Shown piece by piece: positions 1-8,100 of a stretch of DNA of 64,000 bases. The DNA lies in contig CAKKNE010000002.1 of NCBI GenBank assembly GCA_918797485.1, forward strand, positions 5,298,501 through 5,362,500, in the 5' to 3' direction. Made by a program: the position numbers and the translations under genes. Source of the stretch: Pelagomonas calceolata. Its lineage: Eukaryota > Sar > Pelagophyceae > Pelagomonadales > Pelagomonadaceae. Below the pieces are notes generated by a model. That model saw only the letters and a list, made by a program, of their open reading frames with translations. It ran no database searches and was not told the origin of the DNA. Positions within the stretch are counted from its first letter, which is position 1. Every line of letters starts with the position of its first letter.

Positions 1-1
1 A

Positions 2-385
2 ACGTCGGTGATGGAGGACGTCCTCAAGTACGGGGTCGAGTGTGATGGTATGTCGATTCTCGACGATACCGGTAACGGCGAAGATTTGATCCGGTGGGAC
101 GAGGAGCCCGAGAAGGAAAGTAAGACCTACGTCCTGGGCGCGCCGTACGTGTTTCATGCGGCCTTCAACGCCACGCTACCGGAAGCTCCGGTCCTCGGCG
201 AGGCGGTGACCATAGAACAGCTCTACAAGTTGGACGACGCCGCGGCCGCGCGCGCGGCCAAGGTCCTGGCGAACAAGGGCAAGGTGCCGAACCTGATGAG
301 CGTGTCGTCTTCGGGGGGTGGCACGAAAAAGAAGAAGACCTCTGCCAAGAAGAAGAAGGGCGGGAAGGGTAAGAAGAAGCGATAG
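2..385 (+). CDS. 3' end of an unidentified gene with a lysine-rich tail (partial)
   Basis: The frame is open from the first full codon in the window and ends at a TAG at 383-385, so this is the C-terminal part of a longer gene that starts upstream. The first in-window ATG is at position 11, but nothing marks it as the true start. The visible protein has an acidic stretch, a moderately hydrophobic middle, and a tail of Lys runs separated by Gly and Ser (about the last 25 residues). Such a tail could bind nucleic acid or act as a nuclear signal; that is inference from composition only. I do not recognise the family. Confidence 0.55.
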   Translation, partial: TSVMEDVLKYGVECDGMSILDDTGNGEDLIRWDEEPEKESKTYVLGAPYVFHAAFNATLPEAPVLGEAVTIEQLYKLDDAAAARAAKVLANKGKVPNLMSVSSSGGGTKKKKTSAKKKKGGKGKKKR

Positions 386-478
386 ACCACCACCGTAGTG
401 TGCGGGTAGTGCTCGCTGGTCGGGCCGCAGGCCACTAGGAATCGGCTGTCCCCTGCCAGTGCCATCGTTCACAATTTG

Positions 479-889
479 ATGCTGTCTGAGTGTCTGGCCG
501 TCCGCAACGCGATGGTATTGTACACACCTACCCGCACGCCGCCGCGGCGCGACGCGCTCCAAGCTGCCGTCGACGCGGCGGACAAGGGCAGCGCCATCCG
601 CCGGCGGGCAGCTGAGGCGGCGGCCACAGCGGGCGCGCTACGCATCCGCGAGCGCAAGCTGGAACAGGATCGCGAGGAGGCGCGTGACACCGCGCTCGGC
701 GAGTACACGCGACGAGGCTACGAGCCGCCGAGCGACCGCCGCGCGGCCGAGACGCGTGCCCTCTCGTTCTCCTCCTCGTCGTCGGACGACGCGGACTACG
801 CGCCCGGGGAGATTCCCGAGGCCGCCGCGGCGGAGCCGTCGCAGAGTTGGCTCCAGCTGATCTGCCCCTGGGCGCCCTGGCGGCAGTAG
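479..889 (+). CDS. Small hypothetical ORF, weakly supported
   Basis: An ATG at 479 opens a frame of 136 codons ending in TAG at 887-889. The product is rich in Ala, Arg and Glu, with a charged and probably helical middle, a serine-acidic stretch (SSSSSDDAD) and a tryptophan-containing C terminus. No domain is recognisable. GC-rich DNA produces long spurious frames, and an overlapping open frame also exists on the minus strand (638-1003). I list it because it begins 94 bp after the preceding stop and no better gene covers the interval. It may be non-coding. Confidence 0.25.
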   Translation: MLSECLAVRNAMVLYTPTRTPPRRDALQAAVDAADKGSAIRRRAAEAAATAGALRIRERKLEQDREEARDTALGEYTRRGYEPPSDRRAAETRALSFSSSSSDDADYAPGEIPEAAAAEPSQSWLQLICPWAPWRQ

Positions 890-927
890 GGCGGCCGGCG
901 CACGTAAGTACACGCCTCGCAGAACGC

Positions 928-971
928 TAACATATCCCGTCGAACATATATCCCGCCGACAGGATATGTTA
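928..971. repeat. AT-rich inverted repeat
   Basis: TAACATATCC at 928-937 is followed 24 bp later by its exact reverse complement at 962-971. The loop itself contains a further ACATATATCCC. The site lies in the spacer between the weak ORF and the 3' end of the BASS transporter gene. Its AT content stands out from the GC-rich surroundings. It could form a hairpin at a transcript end or be a remnant of a small mobile element; neither is shown. Confidence 0.6.
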
Positions 972-1008
972 AGCGCGCTTGCCGGCGGTTGAGGGGTGGG
1001 CACAGGTA

Positions 1009-2073
1009 CTAAAACTTAAACTCCTCGGGGGAGGGGCTAAACTCCTCGGGGGGGAGGGGCACGCGCCCCCAGCCATAGGCCACAACCGCCCCCACGACGG
1101 CCAGCCAGATCATGCCCGCGGCCGGCACCGCCGCAGCAGATGAGCTGAGGTGCTCGCGCGCCAGCACGGCCGCGAGCGTCGGGCTCTTGACGAGCGTCTC
1201 GATGGCCACGGTGCGCGGCGCCGCTCCTCTCAAACCCGACGTCTTTGCGAGCGCGAGGGCGAGAGCTGCGGCGAGGAGAGGCATCGCGACCACGCCGACG
1301 TGCGCGCGCCACGACGACACGCCGTACGCCGCCGCCGCGCCGCCGGCGACGAGGAGTGAGGTGGAGACGATGCCCGCCGGCGCGCATAAAGGTTTCAAAC
1401 GCTTCGCGACGCGCGGAAAAAGCGCCGCGGTCAGGACGCCGGCACCGAGCGGCGCGAGAACGAGGCTCGCCGTCGACGCGAGGATCGCTCCGCCGTCGAC
1501 GGCGATGGTCGACCGCAGGAGCCGCGACGCGAGGAACGGCGTGGCCACGCACCCGAGGAGCGTCGTCGACGTCGTGAGCACGACGCTCAGCGCCGCGTCG
1601 CCGCCGCCCAGCAACGCGCAGAGGTTCGACGCCTGGCCGCCGCTCACGCAGCCGAGGAGGAGGAGTCCCGCCCGGGCGTCTGATTCTAGTCGCAGCGCAG
1701 TCGCGCAGGCTATTGAGGCCAGAGGCGCGACCGCGAAGCAGCACACCGCATTCATGAGGAGCGCCCGCGGGGATTTAGCTGCTCGTTTCAGGTCCTTCGG
1801 TGTTAATGTCAGGCCCATGGACACCATGAGCAGGGCCAGGCCGCGCCGGAACGCGGCTTTCGTCCCGAGCGTGGCGGCGACGCTCTGGGGCGCCGCGCGG
1901 CCGAGGGCCGCCGCGGCGACGGTCAGGACCGGGAAGGTCAGGGCGACGCGATTCGTATGTGCGTCGTCTGGTGCTGGCGTGGTGACGGCGCGGTGCCTGA
2001 TCCGCAGCGGTCGCGTCGGCGGCGCGCGGAGCGCTTGCGTTTGTGCTGCGAGGAGCAGGAGGAGGCGTAGCAT
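1009..2073 (-). CDS. BASS/SBF-family sodium-coupled organic anion transporter, probably plastid
   Basis: The 354-residue protein matches the bile acid:sodium symporter (BASS/SBF) family. After a hydrophobic N-terminal leader (about residues 1-20, ending in QALRAPP) come about nine membrane segments rich in Ala, Leu and Val. Family signatures are visible: MGLTL followed by PKDLKR near residues 86-97, and the substrate/sodium-site stretch GGQASN at 145-150 followed by a Gly-Gly-Asp turn and an SVVLTTSTT helix. In plants and algae plastid BASS proteins move pyruvate or other carboxylates with sodium; the substrate here cannot be read from sequence. The leader resembles the bipartite targeting signals of secondary plastids, which makes a plastid envelope location likely. 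The ATG at 2073 fits the leader. It is divergent from the DnaJ gene, with about 420 bp between them. Confidence 0.8.
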   Translation of the reverse strand: MLRLLLLLAAQTQALRAPPTRPLRIRHRAVTTPAPDDAHTNRVALTFPVLTVAAAALGRAAPQSVAATLGTKAAFRRGLALLMVSMGLTLTPKDLKRAAKSPRALLMNAVCCFAVAPLASIACATALRLESDARAGLLLLGCVSGGQASNLCALLGGGDAALSVVLTTSTTLLGCVATPFLASRLLRSTIAVDGGAILASTASLVLAPLGAGVLTAALFPRVAKRLKPLCAPAGIVSTSLLVAGGAAAAYGVSSWRAHVGVVAMPLLAAALALALAKTSGLRGAAPRTVAIETLVKSPTLAAVLAREHLSSSAAAVPAAGMIWLAVVGAVVAYGWGRVPLPPEEFSPSPEEFKF

Positions 2074-2491
2074 CGTGTTGCCGGAGACCTTCCTTCAGCC
2101 AGGTCAGTCACGCCTCGTCGTGCGCGATGGCCGGTGCCAGTGCCAGACTCCTGCACTATCTGTGCTCTGCAAAGCGCGCGTCTGCGTGATAACTGCGCGG
2201 CAGCACAATTTCCAGTCGTTCCGTAGAGTGCGGCGCTGCTCTCAAATCCAGCCGTTCGGGTGCTGCGCGGTGGAGTAGGCGATTTAGTCACGCTGCTCTC
2301 GCAGACCTCACGGAGAGGAGTCGCGGCAAGCGAGCGCTGGGCAAGCGCCAGCGTCGCAGGACTCAACAGGGCGTCGCACGACTGCAAAAAAGGAGCGCTG
2401 CTCGATCCAGAACCCACGGCACGCCGCCGCGGCAGCACTGACAACCTCCCAAACACAGCCAGTGCTGGTGCGACACGAAGACGTTGTCGAA

Positions 2492-3133
2492 ATGCGGCGT
2501 GCGGCCACGCACGTAAGACGCGTCATCCGCACCTACGCAACGAAGCGGTCGCCCTACGCCGTCCTCGGATTGGACCGCGGCGCGTCCGAGCGCGAAATCA
2601 AGAATAAGTTTAGAGCGCTCGCGAAGGCGCTGCACCCGGACACGCGCTCTCCAGATGCGGCCGGTGATTTGGGGGAGGTGCTCGAGGCGTACGCTTCATT
2701 GACTGACAGGCACTTCGACGCGTCCGATCTGGTGGCGGCCTCGGTCGAGATCTTTTCGATCGAGGAGCTGCGAAGCGACGAGCGGCACGACGTCCACGAC
2801 GTCCATCTGGTGCTTGCGTTGGATTTGTTGGACGGGGACGGTGCGGCCGAGGTTGGTTCGGACGAAGACGAGACGCGCGCGGTCGTCGAGGCCGACGGGC
2901 GCGTCGCCATCCATTGCGCCGAGTGGGACGCGATCTCAGACGTCAAGCGCGCGCTCGAGGCGCGGTTTTCCGAAGCGTGGGACTTAACGGGCCGGCCGCG
3001 CGACCGCGACGGGTGCTTCGCCGGCTGGGAGCTCGTCTCCGGCGAGACGCCGCTGGGGCCGCACTTCTTCGTGGGGGACTACGGGCTGAAGCGCGGCGAT
3101 ATTGTGCATGCCGTCGTGCGGCGGCGGGGGTAA
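2492..3133 (+). CDS. J-domain (DnaJ-like) protein, probable mitochondrial targeting
   Basis: Translation from the ATG at 2492 gives 213 residues. The first 20 are rich in Arg with no acidic residues, as in a mitochondrial presequence. Residues 21-72 form a J domain: PYAVLGL, then a Lys/Arg-rich helix II (EIKNKFRALAKAL), the essential HPD tripeptide at 48-50, and helix III ending EAYASLTD. J proteins stimulate the ATPase of Hsp70. The remaining 140 residues lack the Gly/Phe and zinc-finger regions of classical DnaJ, so this is a J-domain-only co-chaperone. The frame is open upstream to a GTG at 2462, but the ATG is the natural start. Confidence 0.8.
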   Translation: MRRAATHVRRVIRTYATKRSPYAVLGLDRGASEREIKNKFRALAKALHPDTRSPDAAGDLGEVLEAYASLTDRHFDASDLVAASVEIFSIEELRSDERHDVHDVHLVLALDLLDGDGAAEVGSDEDETRAVVEADGRVAIHCAEWDAISDVKRALEARFSEAWDLTGRPRDRDGCFAGWELVSGETPLGPHFFVGDYGLKRGDIVHAVVRRRG

Positions 3134-3290
3134 GTTTGTGTGGTTGTTGTCTTCATTCAAGTTGACTCGCTAGGCGGCTAAGCAGAGAAACAGGAGTCGA
3201 AAGAAATATGGGTATTACAGCGGGACGAGCTCCGACTGCGCTAAAACAACGCGGGGCTCGAAATCCTTTGTTCTTCGCGGGCGAACACGC

Positions 3291-3926
3291 TTAGTTGTGC
3301 GTGATCGGGTAGAAGAAGTGGTGGTCGCACGAGTCGACGCACGAGTGGCACATGGCGCCGAACGTGCCGAGCATGGCCGCGCGGCCGTTCTGGAGCTCGC
3401 ACGTGAGGGCGCGGTTGCGCGCCGTGACGTCCTCGATCTGCGTCGTGAACGGGTAGCCGCCCGGGATGGTGCCGACGGAGCCGTCGTAGCCGCCCGGGAG
3501 GTTCTGCGGGCCGCCCGTGTACTGGGCCGCGGGCATGGCGCCGATCTCGGCGAAGCCGGCGAAGGCGACGATCTGGAAGAGGCCGAACGTCGGGATGTTG
3601 GCGACCGCCGGGAAGCCCATGCCGTCCTTGAGGATGTCCGAGAACTGCACCGAGCCATCGAGGTTGATGGAGCCCGGGAAGGTGATGCCCAGCTCCTGGA
3701 CCATCATGCCGAGGAACGCCATCATGGAGATGCGGCCGTGCTTGATCTCGACGGCGCGGCGGCGGGCGAGGCCCTCCTGGTCGTCCCAGAACGGGCCGGA
3801 GGGGTCGATCGGCCCGGGGTCGACGCCGATGTCGCCCTTGACGACGACCTTGGAGGCGGCCTGCTGGCCGGGGGCCACGAAGGCGACGGCCGGGGCGGCG
3901 AGGAGGGCGAGAGCGAGCTTGGCCAT
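3291..3926 (-). CDS. Fucoxanthin-chlorophyll a/c light-harvesting protein (copy A)
   Basis: This 211-residue protein is an intronless member of the chromalveolate light-harvesting family. A short signal peptide ending AVAF|VAPG carries the AFVAP-type motif that directs proteins across the outer membranes of secondary plastids. The mature part has three membrane helices. Helix 1 holds the chlorophyll-binding signature EIKHGRISMM (about residues 60-70), and helix 3 holds ELQNGRAAMLGTFG (about 177-190). The Glu-x-x-x-Gly-Arg pairs ligand chlorophyll and lock the helices. The C terminus has a His- and Cys-containing tail (DSCDHHFFYP). The encoded protein is identical to copies C and D, and the DNA appears the same as copy C across the CDS. 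It is divergent from copy B. Confidence 0.95.
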   Translation of the reverse strand: MAKLALALLAAPAVAFVAPGQQAASKVVVKGDIGVDPGPIDPSGPFWDDQEGLARRRAVEIKHGRISMMAFLGMMVQELGITFPGSINLDGSVQFSDILKDGMGFPAVANIPTFGLFQIVAFAGFAEIGAMPAAQYTGGPQNLPGGYDGSVGTIPGGYPFTTQIEDVTARNRALTCELQNGRAAMLGTFGAMCHSCVDSCDHHFFYPITHN

Positions 3927-4847
3927 TTTAGATTGTTTGTCTGCGTTGGGACAAGCGGTGAGGTCGTGTGCTAGGTCGCGCGCAGCGGGTGAGTGCGAAA
4001 CGCGCGTGTGCAGCGGCGCGATCATCGCCCTGGGCACTTGTTTGCAACAAGCGCAGCCCCGCGGCGCGCGTTTTGCACGCGCATTGGCGGGCAGGCTCCG
4101 GGGGGTGGCGGGACGCTTTTGCACCGGCTGCGCTGTTGATTGATGCGAAAATGCATTGACGCGGGCGCGCACAAAGTTTTGATCGAAGATGATCAGATGA
4201 GATCTAGAAGCCACGCAAGCACTTAGCGGCTCACCGGCGCCCCGGGCGTCACTGCCGTTTTCGCACGATCATGGAGCCGTCTCCCTGATTGTAGGGATCC
4301 GTCGGCGGCGTGGGACGACGTCCCGGGTTGTTGGAGGCAACGCGCGACCGCGGCGGCGCGGACCCTGCGTGTAATTTGTGTTGCACTACTCGTCGCGGCC
4401 ATGTTTTACGGCGTGGACCGAGACCCCTCGCGCCCGGGACGCGTCCTAGTATGTCTCACACTAAAAAGCCGATCTAGAATCGATAGATTTGCAACGTGCC
4501 CATCCGCGTCGCATACGCAACGCGCGCTCGCAGGAGTCGCGCTGCAGCTTCTTCAACTTGATATCGTGCGGCGCAGCGAGTTTCGCGGCTTGCGGCGTCG
4601 TTTGGGCAGAGCTAGCAAATCTCTGCCGCGGCAAGTTGCGACATTGCTGCCGCGCGAGCCCGAAGGCTGCCGCGCGCGTGCGCATTGGCACCGCGGCAAC
4701 CGCCCCGGGGTCCGTGCGAGCGCTCGCTGCCAAAGAGCGCTCTCGAACTCTCCGCGCCGCGCGCCGCGCCTCGCAACCCGACGAGAGCCTCAAAAAGACG
4801 CGATCCGCTCTAACGCCCACACCGTCCGCAGACACCAACTCATCAAA
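3927..4847. promoter_or_regulatory. Shared divergent upstream region of light-harvesting copies A and B
   Basis: This 921-bp spacer separates two start codons facing away from each other, so it must contain both promoters. I see no convincing gene. Just upstream of both ATGs lies CGCAGACA, then a short A-rich leader (CAATCTAAA or CATCAAA) before ATGGCC. The same arrangement recurs at copies C and D. A 7-bp inverted repeat, GGCAGAG/CTCTGCC, encloses a GCTAGCA core at about 4604-4627. A frame open from 4401 into copy B is not supported as coding. Confidence 0.6.
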
Positions 4848-5566
4848 ATGGCCAAGCTCGCTCTCGCCCTCCTCGCCGCCCCGGCCGTCGCCTTCGTGGC
4901 GCCCGGCCAGCAGGCCGCCTCCAAGGTCGTCGTCAAGGGCGACATCGGCGTCGACCCCGGGCCGATCACCCCGGGCGGCTTCATGTTCGAGGACACGGAG
5001 GGCCTCGCCCGCCGCCGCGCCGTCGAGATCAAGCACGGCCGCATCTCCATGATGGCGTTCCTCGGCATGATGGTCCAGGAGCTCGGCATCACCTTCCCCG
5101 GCTCCATGACCCTTGACGGCCCGGCGCCGCGTCCGCGAGCGTCGCCTTCACGCGTCGATGACGTTCTCTCGACCACCCGCCTCACCGCTTATATCACGCA
5201 GGCTCCGTCCAGTTCTCGGACATCCTCAAGGACGGCATGGGCTTCGCGGCGCTCGCCAACGTGCCCACGCTCGGCCTCGTCCAGATCCTCGCGTTCGGCG
5301 GCATCGCCGAGACCGTCGCCATGCCGGCGTCGCAGTACACGGGCGGCCCGCAGGACCTCCCGGGCGGCTACGACGGCTCGGCGGGCACGATCCCCGGTGG
5401 CTACCCGTTCACGGAGCAGATCACGGACGTCACGGCGCGCAACCGCGCCCTCACGTGCGAGCTCCAGAACGGCCGCGCGGCCATGCTCGGCACGTTCGGC
5501 GCCATGTGCCACTCCATGGTCGACTCGTGCGACCACCACTTCTTCTACCCGATCACGCACAACTAA
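4848..5566 (+). CDS. Fucoxanthin-chlorophyll a/c light-harvesting protein (copy B, two exons)
   Basis: Exon 1 is 4848-5118 and exon 2 is 5202-5566; joined they give 211 residues, the same length as the other three copies. The leader and helix 1 match copies A, C and D almost exactly. The region after the intron differs at many positions, for example ALANVPTLGLVQILAFGG against AVANIPTFGLFQIVAFAG, and Met for Cys in the C-terminal MVDSCDHH. The light-harvesting signatures EIKHGRISMM and ELQNGRAAMLG are both present. The role is binding chlorophyll and fucoxanthin-type carotenoids in the plastid. The copy is divergent from A and convergent with C. Intron placement is inferred by matching the uninterrupted paralogues. 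Confidence 0.92.
5119..5201 (+). other. 83-nt GC-AG spliceosomal intron in light-harvesting copy B
   Basis: The three sister genes read straight through this point. Matching them forces exon 1 to end at G5118 and exon 2 to begin at G5202, giving an intron that starts GCCCGG and ends ATATCACGCAG. The 5' dinucleotide is therefore GC, not GT, and no nearby GT restores the conserved GSVQFSDI junction. The intron has no terminal inverted repeat and no evident target duplication, so it differs from the introner introns elsewhere in the window. Confidence 0.8.
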
Positions 5567-5729
5567 GCTGCGCCGTCGCTGGGGACTCCGAGCTCGGTGC
5601 ATGTCGTGCGCTTATGGACGCTCGTCTAATTAAATTTAATCGTCACCGTGACGCCGGTCTCAGACTCGAGCTAGTTCCTGCGTTCGTCTCGACGCGTTGG
5701 CGGCGCTGTGCCCTCCTCGAGGTGTCGCG

Positions 5730-5774
5730 TCGATGGCGTAGAAGTGGCTTGAACCGTCTCCTCCACGCCATCGA
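5730..5774. repeat. Hairpin in the convergent spacer between light-harvesting copies B and C
   Basis: The 386-bp spacer 5567-5952 lies between two 3' ends and holds no supported gene. TCGATGGCG (5730-5738) faces CGCCATCGA (5766-5774). The 16-mer TCCTCCACGCCATCGA (5759-5774) recurs exactly at 34519-34534 inside an introner, where it again forms a hairpin with TCGATGGCGTGG. The spacer starts, just past the stop of copy B, with a GGACTCCGAGCTCGG motif that is also found in similar form after copies C and D. Confidence 0.55.
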
Positions 5775-5952
5775 GCAGGCGCAGCGCCAGGGACCTCGTC
5801 GCGTCGACGGCGTGGGGGCGCCACGGGTCGATCCTCTCGAGAGGCGAGGGCAGATTCTAGGTTGCTTTTCTCTACACCTTACACAGGGATGAGCGTCCGT
5901 AAATCTCCGTCGAGACCGAGCTCAGAATCCGTGATAGCCATCGAGCGCGCGC

Positions 5953-6588
5953 TTAGTTGTGCGTGATCGGGTAGAAGAAGTGGTGGTCGCACGAGTCGAC
6001 GCACGAGTGGCACATGGCGCCGAACGTGCCGAGCATGGCCGCGCGGCCGTTCTGGAGCTCGCACGTGAGGGCGCGGTTGCGCGCCGTGACGTCCTCGATC
6101 TGCGTCGTGAACGGGTAGCCGCCCGGGATGGTGCCGACGGAGCCGTCGTAGCCGCCCGGGAGGTTCTGCGGGCCGCCCGTGTACTGGGCCGCGGGCATGG
6201 CGCCGATCTCGGCGAAGCCGGCGAAGGCGACGATCTGGAAGAGGCCGAACGTCGGGATGTTGGCGACCGCCGGGAAGCCCATGCCGTCCTTGAGGATGTC
6301 CGAGAACTGCACCGAGCCATCGAGGTTGATGGAGCCCGGGAAGGTGATGCCCAGCTCCTGGACCATCATGCCGAGGAACGCCATCATGGAGATGCGGCCG
6401 TGCTTGATCTCGACGGCGCGGCGGCGGGCGAGGCCCTCCTGGTCGTCCCAGAACGGGCCGGAGGGGTCGATCGGCCCGGGGTCGACGCCGATGTCGCCCT
6501 TGACGACGACCTTGGAGGCGGCCTGCTGGCCGGGGGCCACGAAGGCGACGGCCGGGGCGGCGAGGAGGGCGAGAGCGAGCTTGGCCAT
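5953..6588 (-). CDS. Fucoxanthin-chlorophyll a/c light-harvesting protein (copy C)
   Basis: This is an intronless 211-residue copy encoding the same protein as A and D, with the AFVAP leader, three membrane helices and both Glu-x-x-x-Gly-Arg chlorophyll signatures. By eye the DNA matches copy A from stop to start. Similarity ends about a dozen bases upstream of the ATG and almost at once past the stop. Codon choice is nearly all G- or C-ending, as expected for a highly expressed photosynthetic gene. It converges with copy B and diverges from copy D. Confidence 0.95.
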   Translation of the reverse strand: MAKLALALLAAPAVAFVAPGQQAASKVVVKGDIGVDPGPIDPSGPFWDDQEGLARRRAVEIKHGRISMMAFLGMMVQELGITFPGSINLDGSVQFSDILKDGMGFPAVANIPTFGLFQIVAFAGFAEIGAMPAAQYTGGPQNLPGGYDGSVGTIPGGYPFTTQIEDVTARNRALTCELQNGRAAMLGTFGAMCHSCVDSCDHHFFYPITHN

Positions 6589-7259
6589 TTTAGATTGTGT
6601 GTCTGCGAGGGCGCGAGGGTGAGGCGCGGCGGGGGACGGCGCGTGGCGGGGCTAGCGGCATGGCGCGTGCCGGAACGTGTGGATCCGCTTTTGGGAGAGT
6701 TGCAGCGTTCGCCCGCGGCGCGGCGAATTTGCGCCGGGCAAGCTGCGCAACCCCGAGCGCAGACAATTTGGCGCCCGCAGCGTTGGCCGCGCTGCTCGAA
6801 ACAGCGTATGCGTGTAGTTTGGACGCGGCAAATTGCGATGCTTGAGGCTGGGAGTCGGGCCCAGGATCTAGAGGCAAATTGCCTTGCGCAGCCTCTTGAG
6901 CCCGTATTGACGCCGTTCACGCGCTTCCGGGACCTCTAGACGCCTCTCGCGGCTTTCTGAAAATCGCGCGGGTCGCATTTTCGAGCCTGCCGATCCAACA
7001 AAAACAAAGTAGCACCCAGCGTCGCATACCGCCGCGCGCAGCAAAATCTGCTGCGCATCGCGCCAAGCACCCCTATAATTGCCGCTACGCACGAAAATTG
7101 TGCGCGCGGGCCGTGCGCGCCTGTTGCAAGCCATATCCAGCTTGCTACGGCCGCAAAAAAGCGGCGGGCGCGGCCGCGCAATCGCTCGCGCGCTGCGAAA
7201 AGACTCCAACAACCCACGCGCGGTGCGCCAACACTTTTTTCCCTCCGCAGACAATCAAA
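6589..7259. promoter_or_regulatory. Shared divergent upstream region of light-harvesting copies C and D
   Basis: This 671-bp spacer contains both promoters, and I see no gene in it. Both gene starts are preceded by CGCAGACA and an A-rich leader, as at copies A and B. In copy D the order is a T-rich run, then CCCTCCGCAG, then ACAATCAAAATGG, which could be an initiator or the 3' end of a 5'-UTR intron. A TATAAT-like stretch (CCCCTATAATTGCC, about 7070) lies about 185 bp before the copy D start; its role is unproven. Confidence 0.55.
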
Positions 7260-7895
7260 ATGGCCAAGCTCGCTCTCGCCCTCCTCGCCGCCCCGGCCGT
7301 CGCCTTCGTGGCCCCCGGCCAGCAGGCCGCCTCCAAGGTCGTCGTCAAGGGCGACATCGGCGTCGACCCCGGGCCGATCGACCCCTCCGGCCCGTTCTGG
7401 GACGACCAGGAGGGCCTCGCCCGCCGCCGCGCCGTCGAGATCAAGCACGGCCGCATCTCCATGATGGCGTTCCTCGGCATGATGGTCCAGGAGCTGGGCA
7501 TCACCTTCCCGGGCTCCATCAACCTCGATGGCTCGGTGCAGTTCTCGGACATCCTCAAGGACGGCATGGGCTTCCCGGCGGTCGCCAACATCCCGACGTT
7601 CGGCCTCTTCCAGATCGTCGCCTTCGCCGGCTTCGCCGAGATCGGCGCCATGCCCGCGGCCCAGTACACGGGCGGCCCGCAGAACCTCCCGGGCGGCTAC
7701 GACGGCTCCGTCGGCACCATCCCCGGCGGCTACCCGTTCACGACGCAGATCGAGGACGTCACGGCGCGCAACCGCGCCCTCACGTGCGAGCTCCAGAACG
7801 GCCGCGCGGCCATGCTCGGCACGTTCGGCGCCATGTGCCACTCGTGCGTCGACTCGTGCGACCACCACTTCTTCTACCCGATCACGCACAACTAA
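7260..7895 (+). CDS. Fucoxanthin-chlorophyll a/c light-harvesting protein (copy D)
   Basis: This is an intronless 211-residue protein identical to copies A and C. It has the signal peptide with the AFVAP motif, helix 1 signature EIKHGRISMM, helix 3 signature ELQNGRAAMLG and the DSCDHHFFYP tail. The start is fixed by the shared leader. The 3' flank begins with a sequence ending in ACGGACTCCGAGCTCG that resembles the flanks of B and C and may belong to the 3' UTR. The 205 bp downstream, to the SH3 gene's stop, contain no supported feature. Confidence 0.95.
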   Translation: MAKLALALLAAPAVAFVAPGQQAASKVVVKGDIGVDPGPIDPSGPFWDDQEGLARRRAVEIKHGRISMMAFLGMMVQELGITFPGSINLDGSVQFSDILKDGMGFPAVANIPTFGLFQIVAFAGFAEIGAMPAAQYTGGPQNLPGGYDGSVGTIPGGYPFTTQIEDVTARNRALTCELQNGRAAMLGTFGAMCHSCVDSCDHHFFYPITHN

Positions 7896-8100
7896 GCGCG
7901 CTCGACGTCACGGACTCCGAGCTCGACGCCCGGCGTTTATGGACGCTCGTCACTGTGATCTAATCTGAAGTGTATCCCCATCTCGTAGTTTTTTTCGGCC
8001 CGGCGGGCGCGGCTCGAACTTTCGTCAACCTTCGAGCGAACGACGAGCCCCTACGCCGTCGAGGCGACGCGAGGAAGCACCTAGTAGTATAGGCAAAAAC

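Noticed and set aside
8-385. Complete small gene starting at the first ATG
   Set aside because: The frame is open to the window edge, so the visible ATG is more likely an internal methionine.
1112-2278. Long open frame (388 codons) on the plus strand opposite the BASS gene
   Set aside because: It is Ala/Arg-rich with no domain, while the minus strand has a clear transporter. GC-rich codon bias creates such antisense frames.
3297-7963. Long frames antisense to, or in other frames of, the light-harvesting genes
   Set aside because: They repeat at every copy with low-complexity Arg/Ala/Gly content and simply mirror the conserved coding strand.
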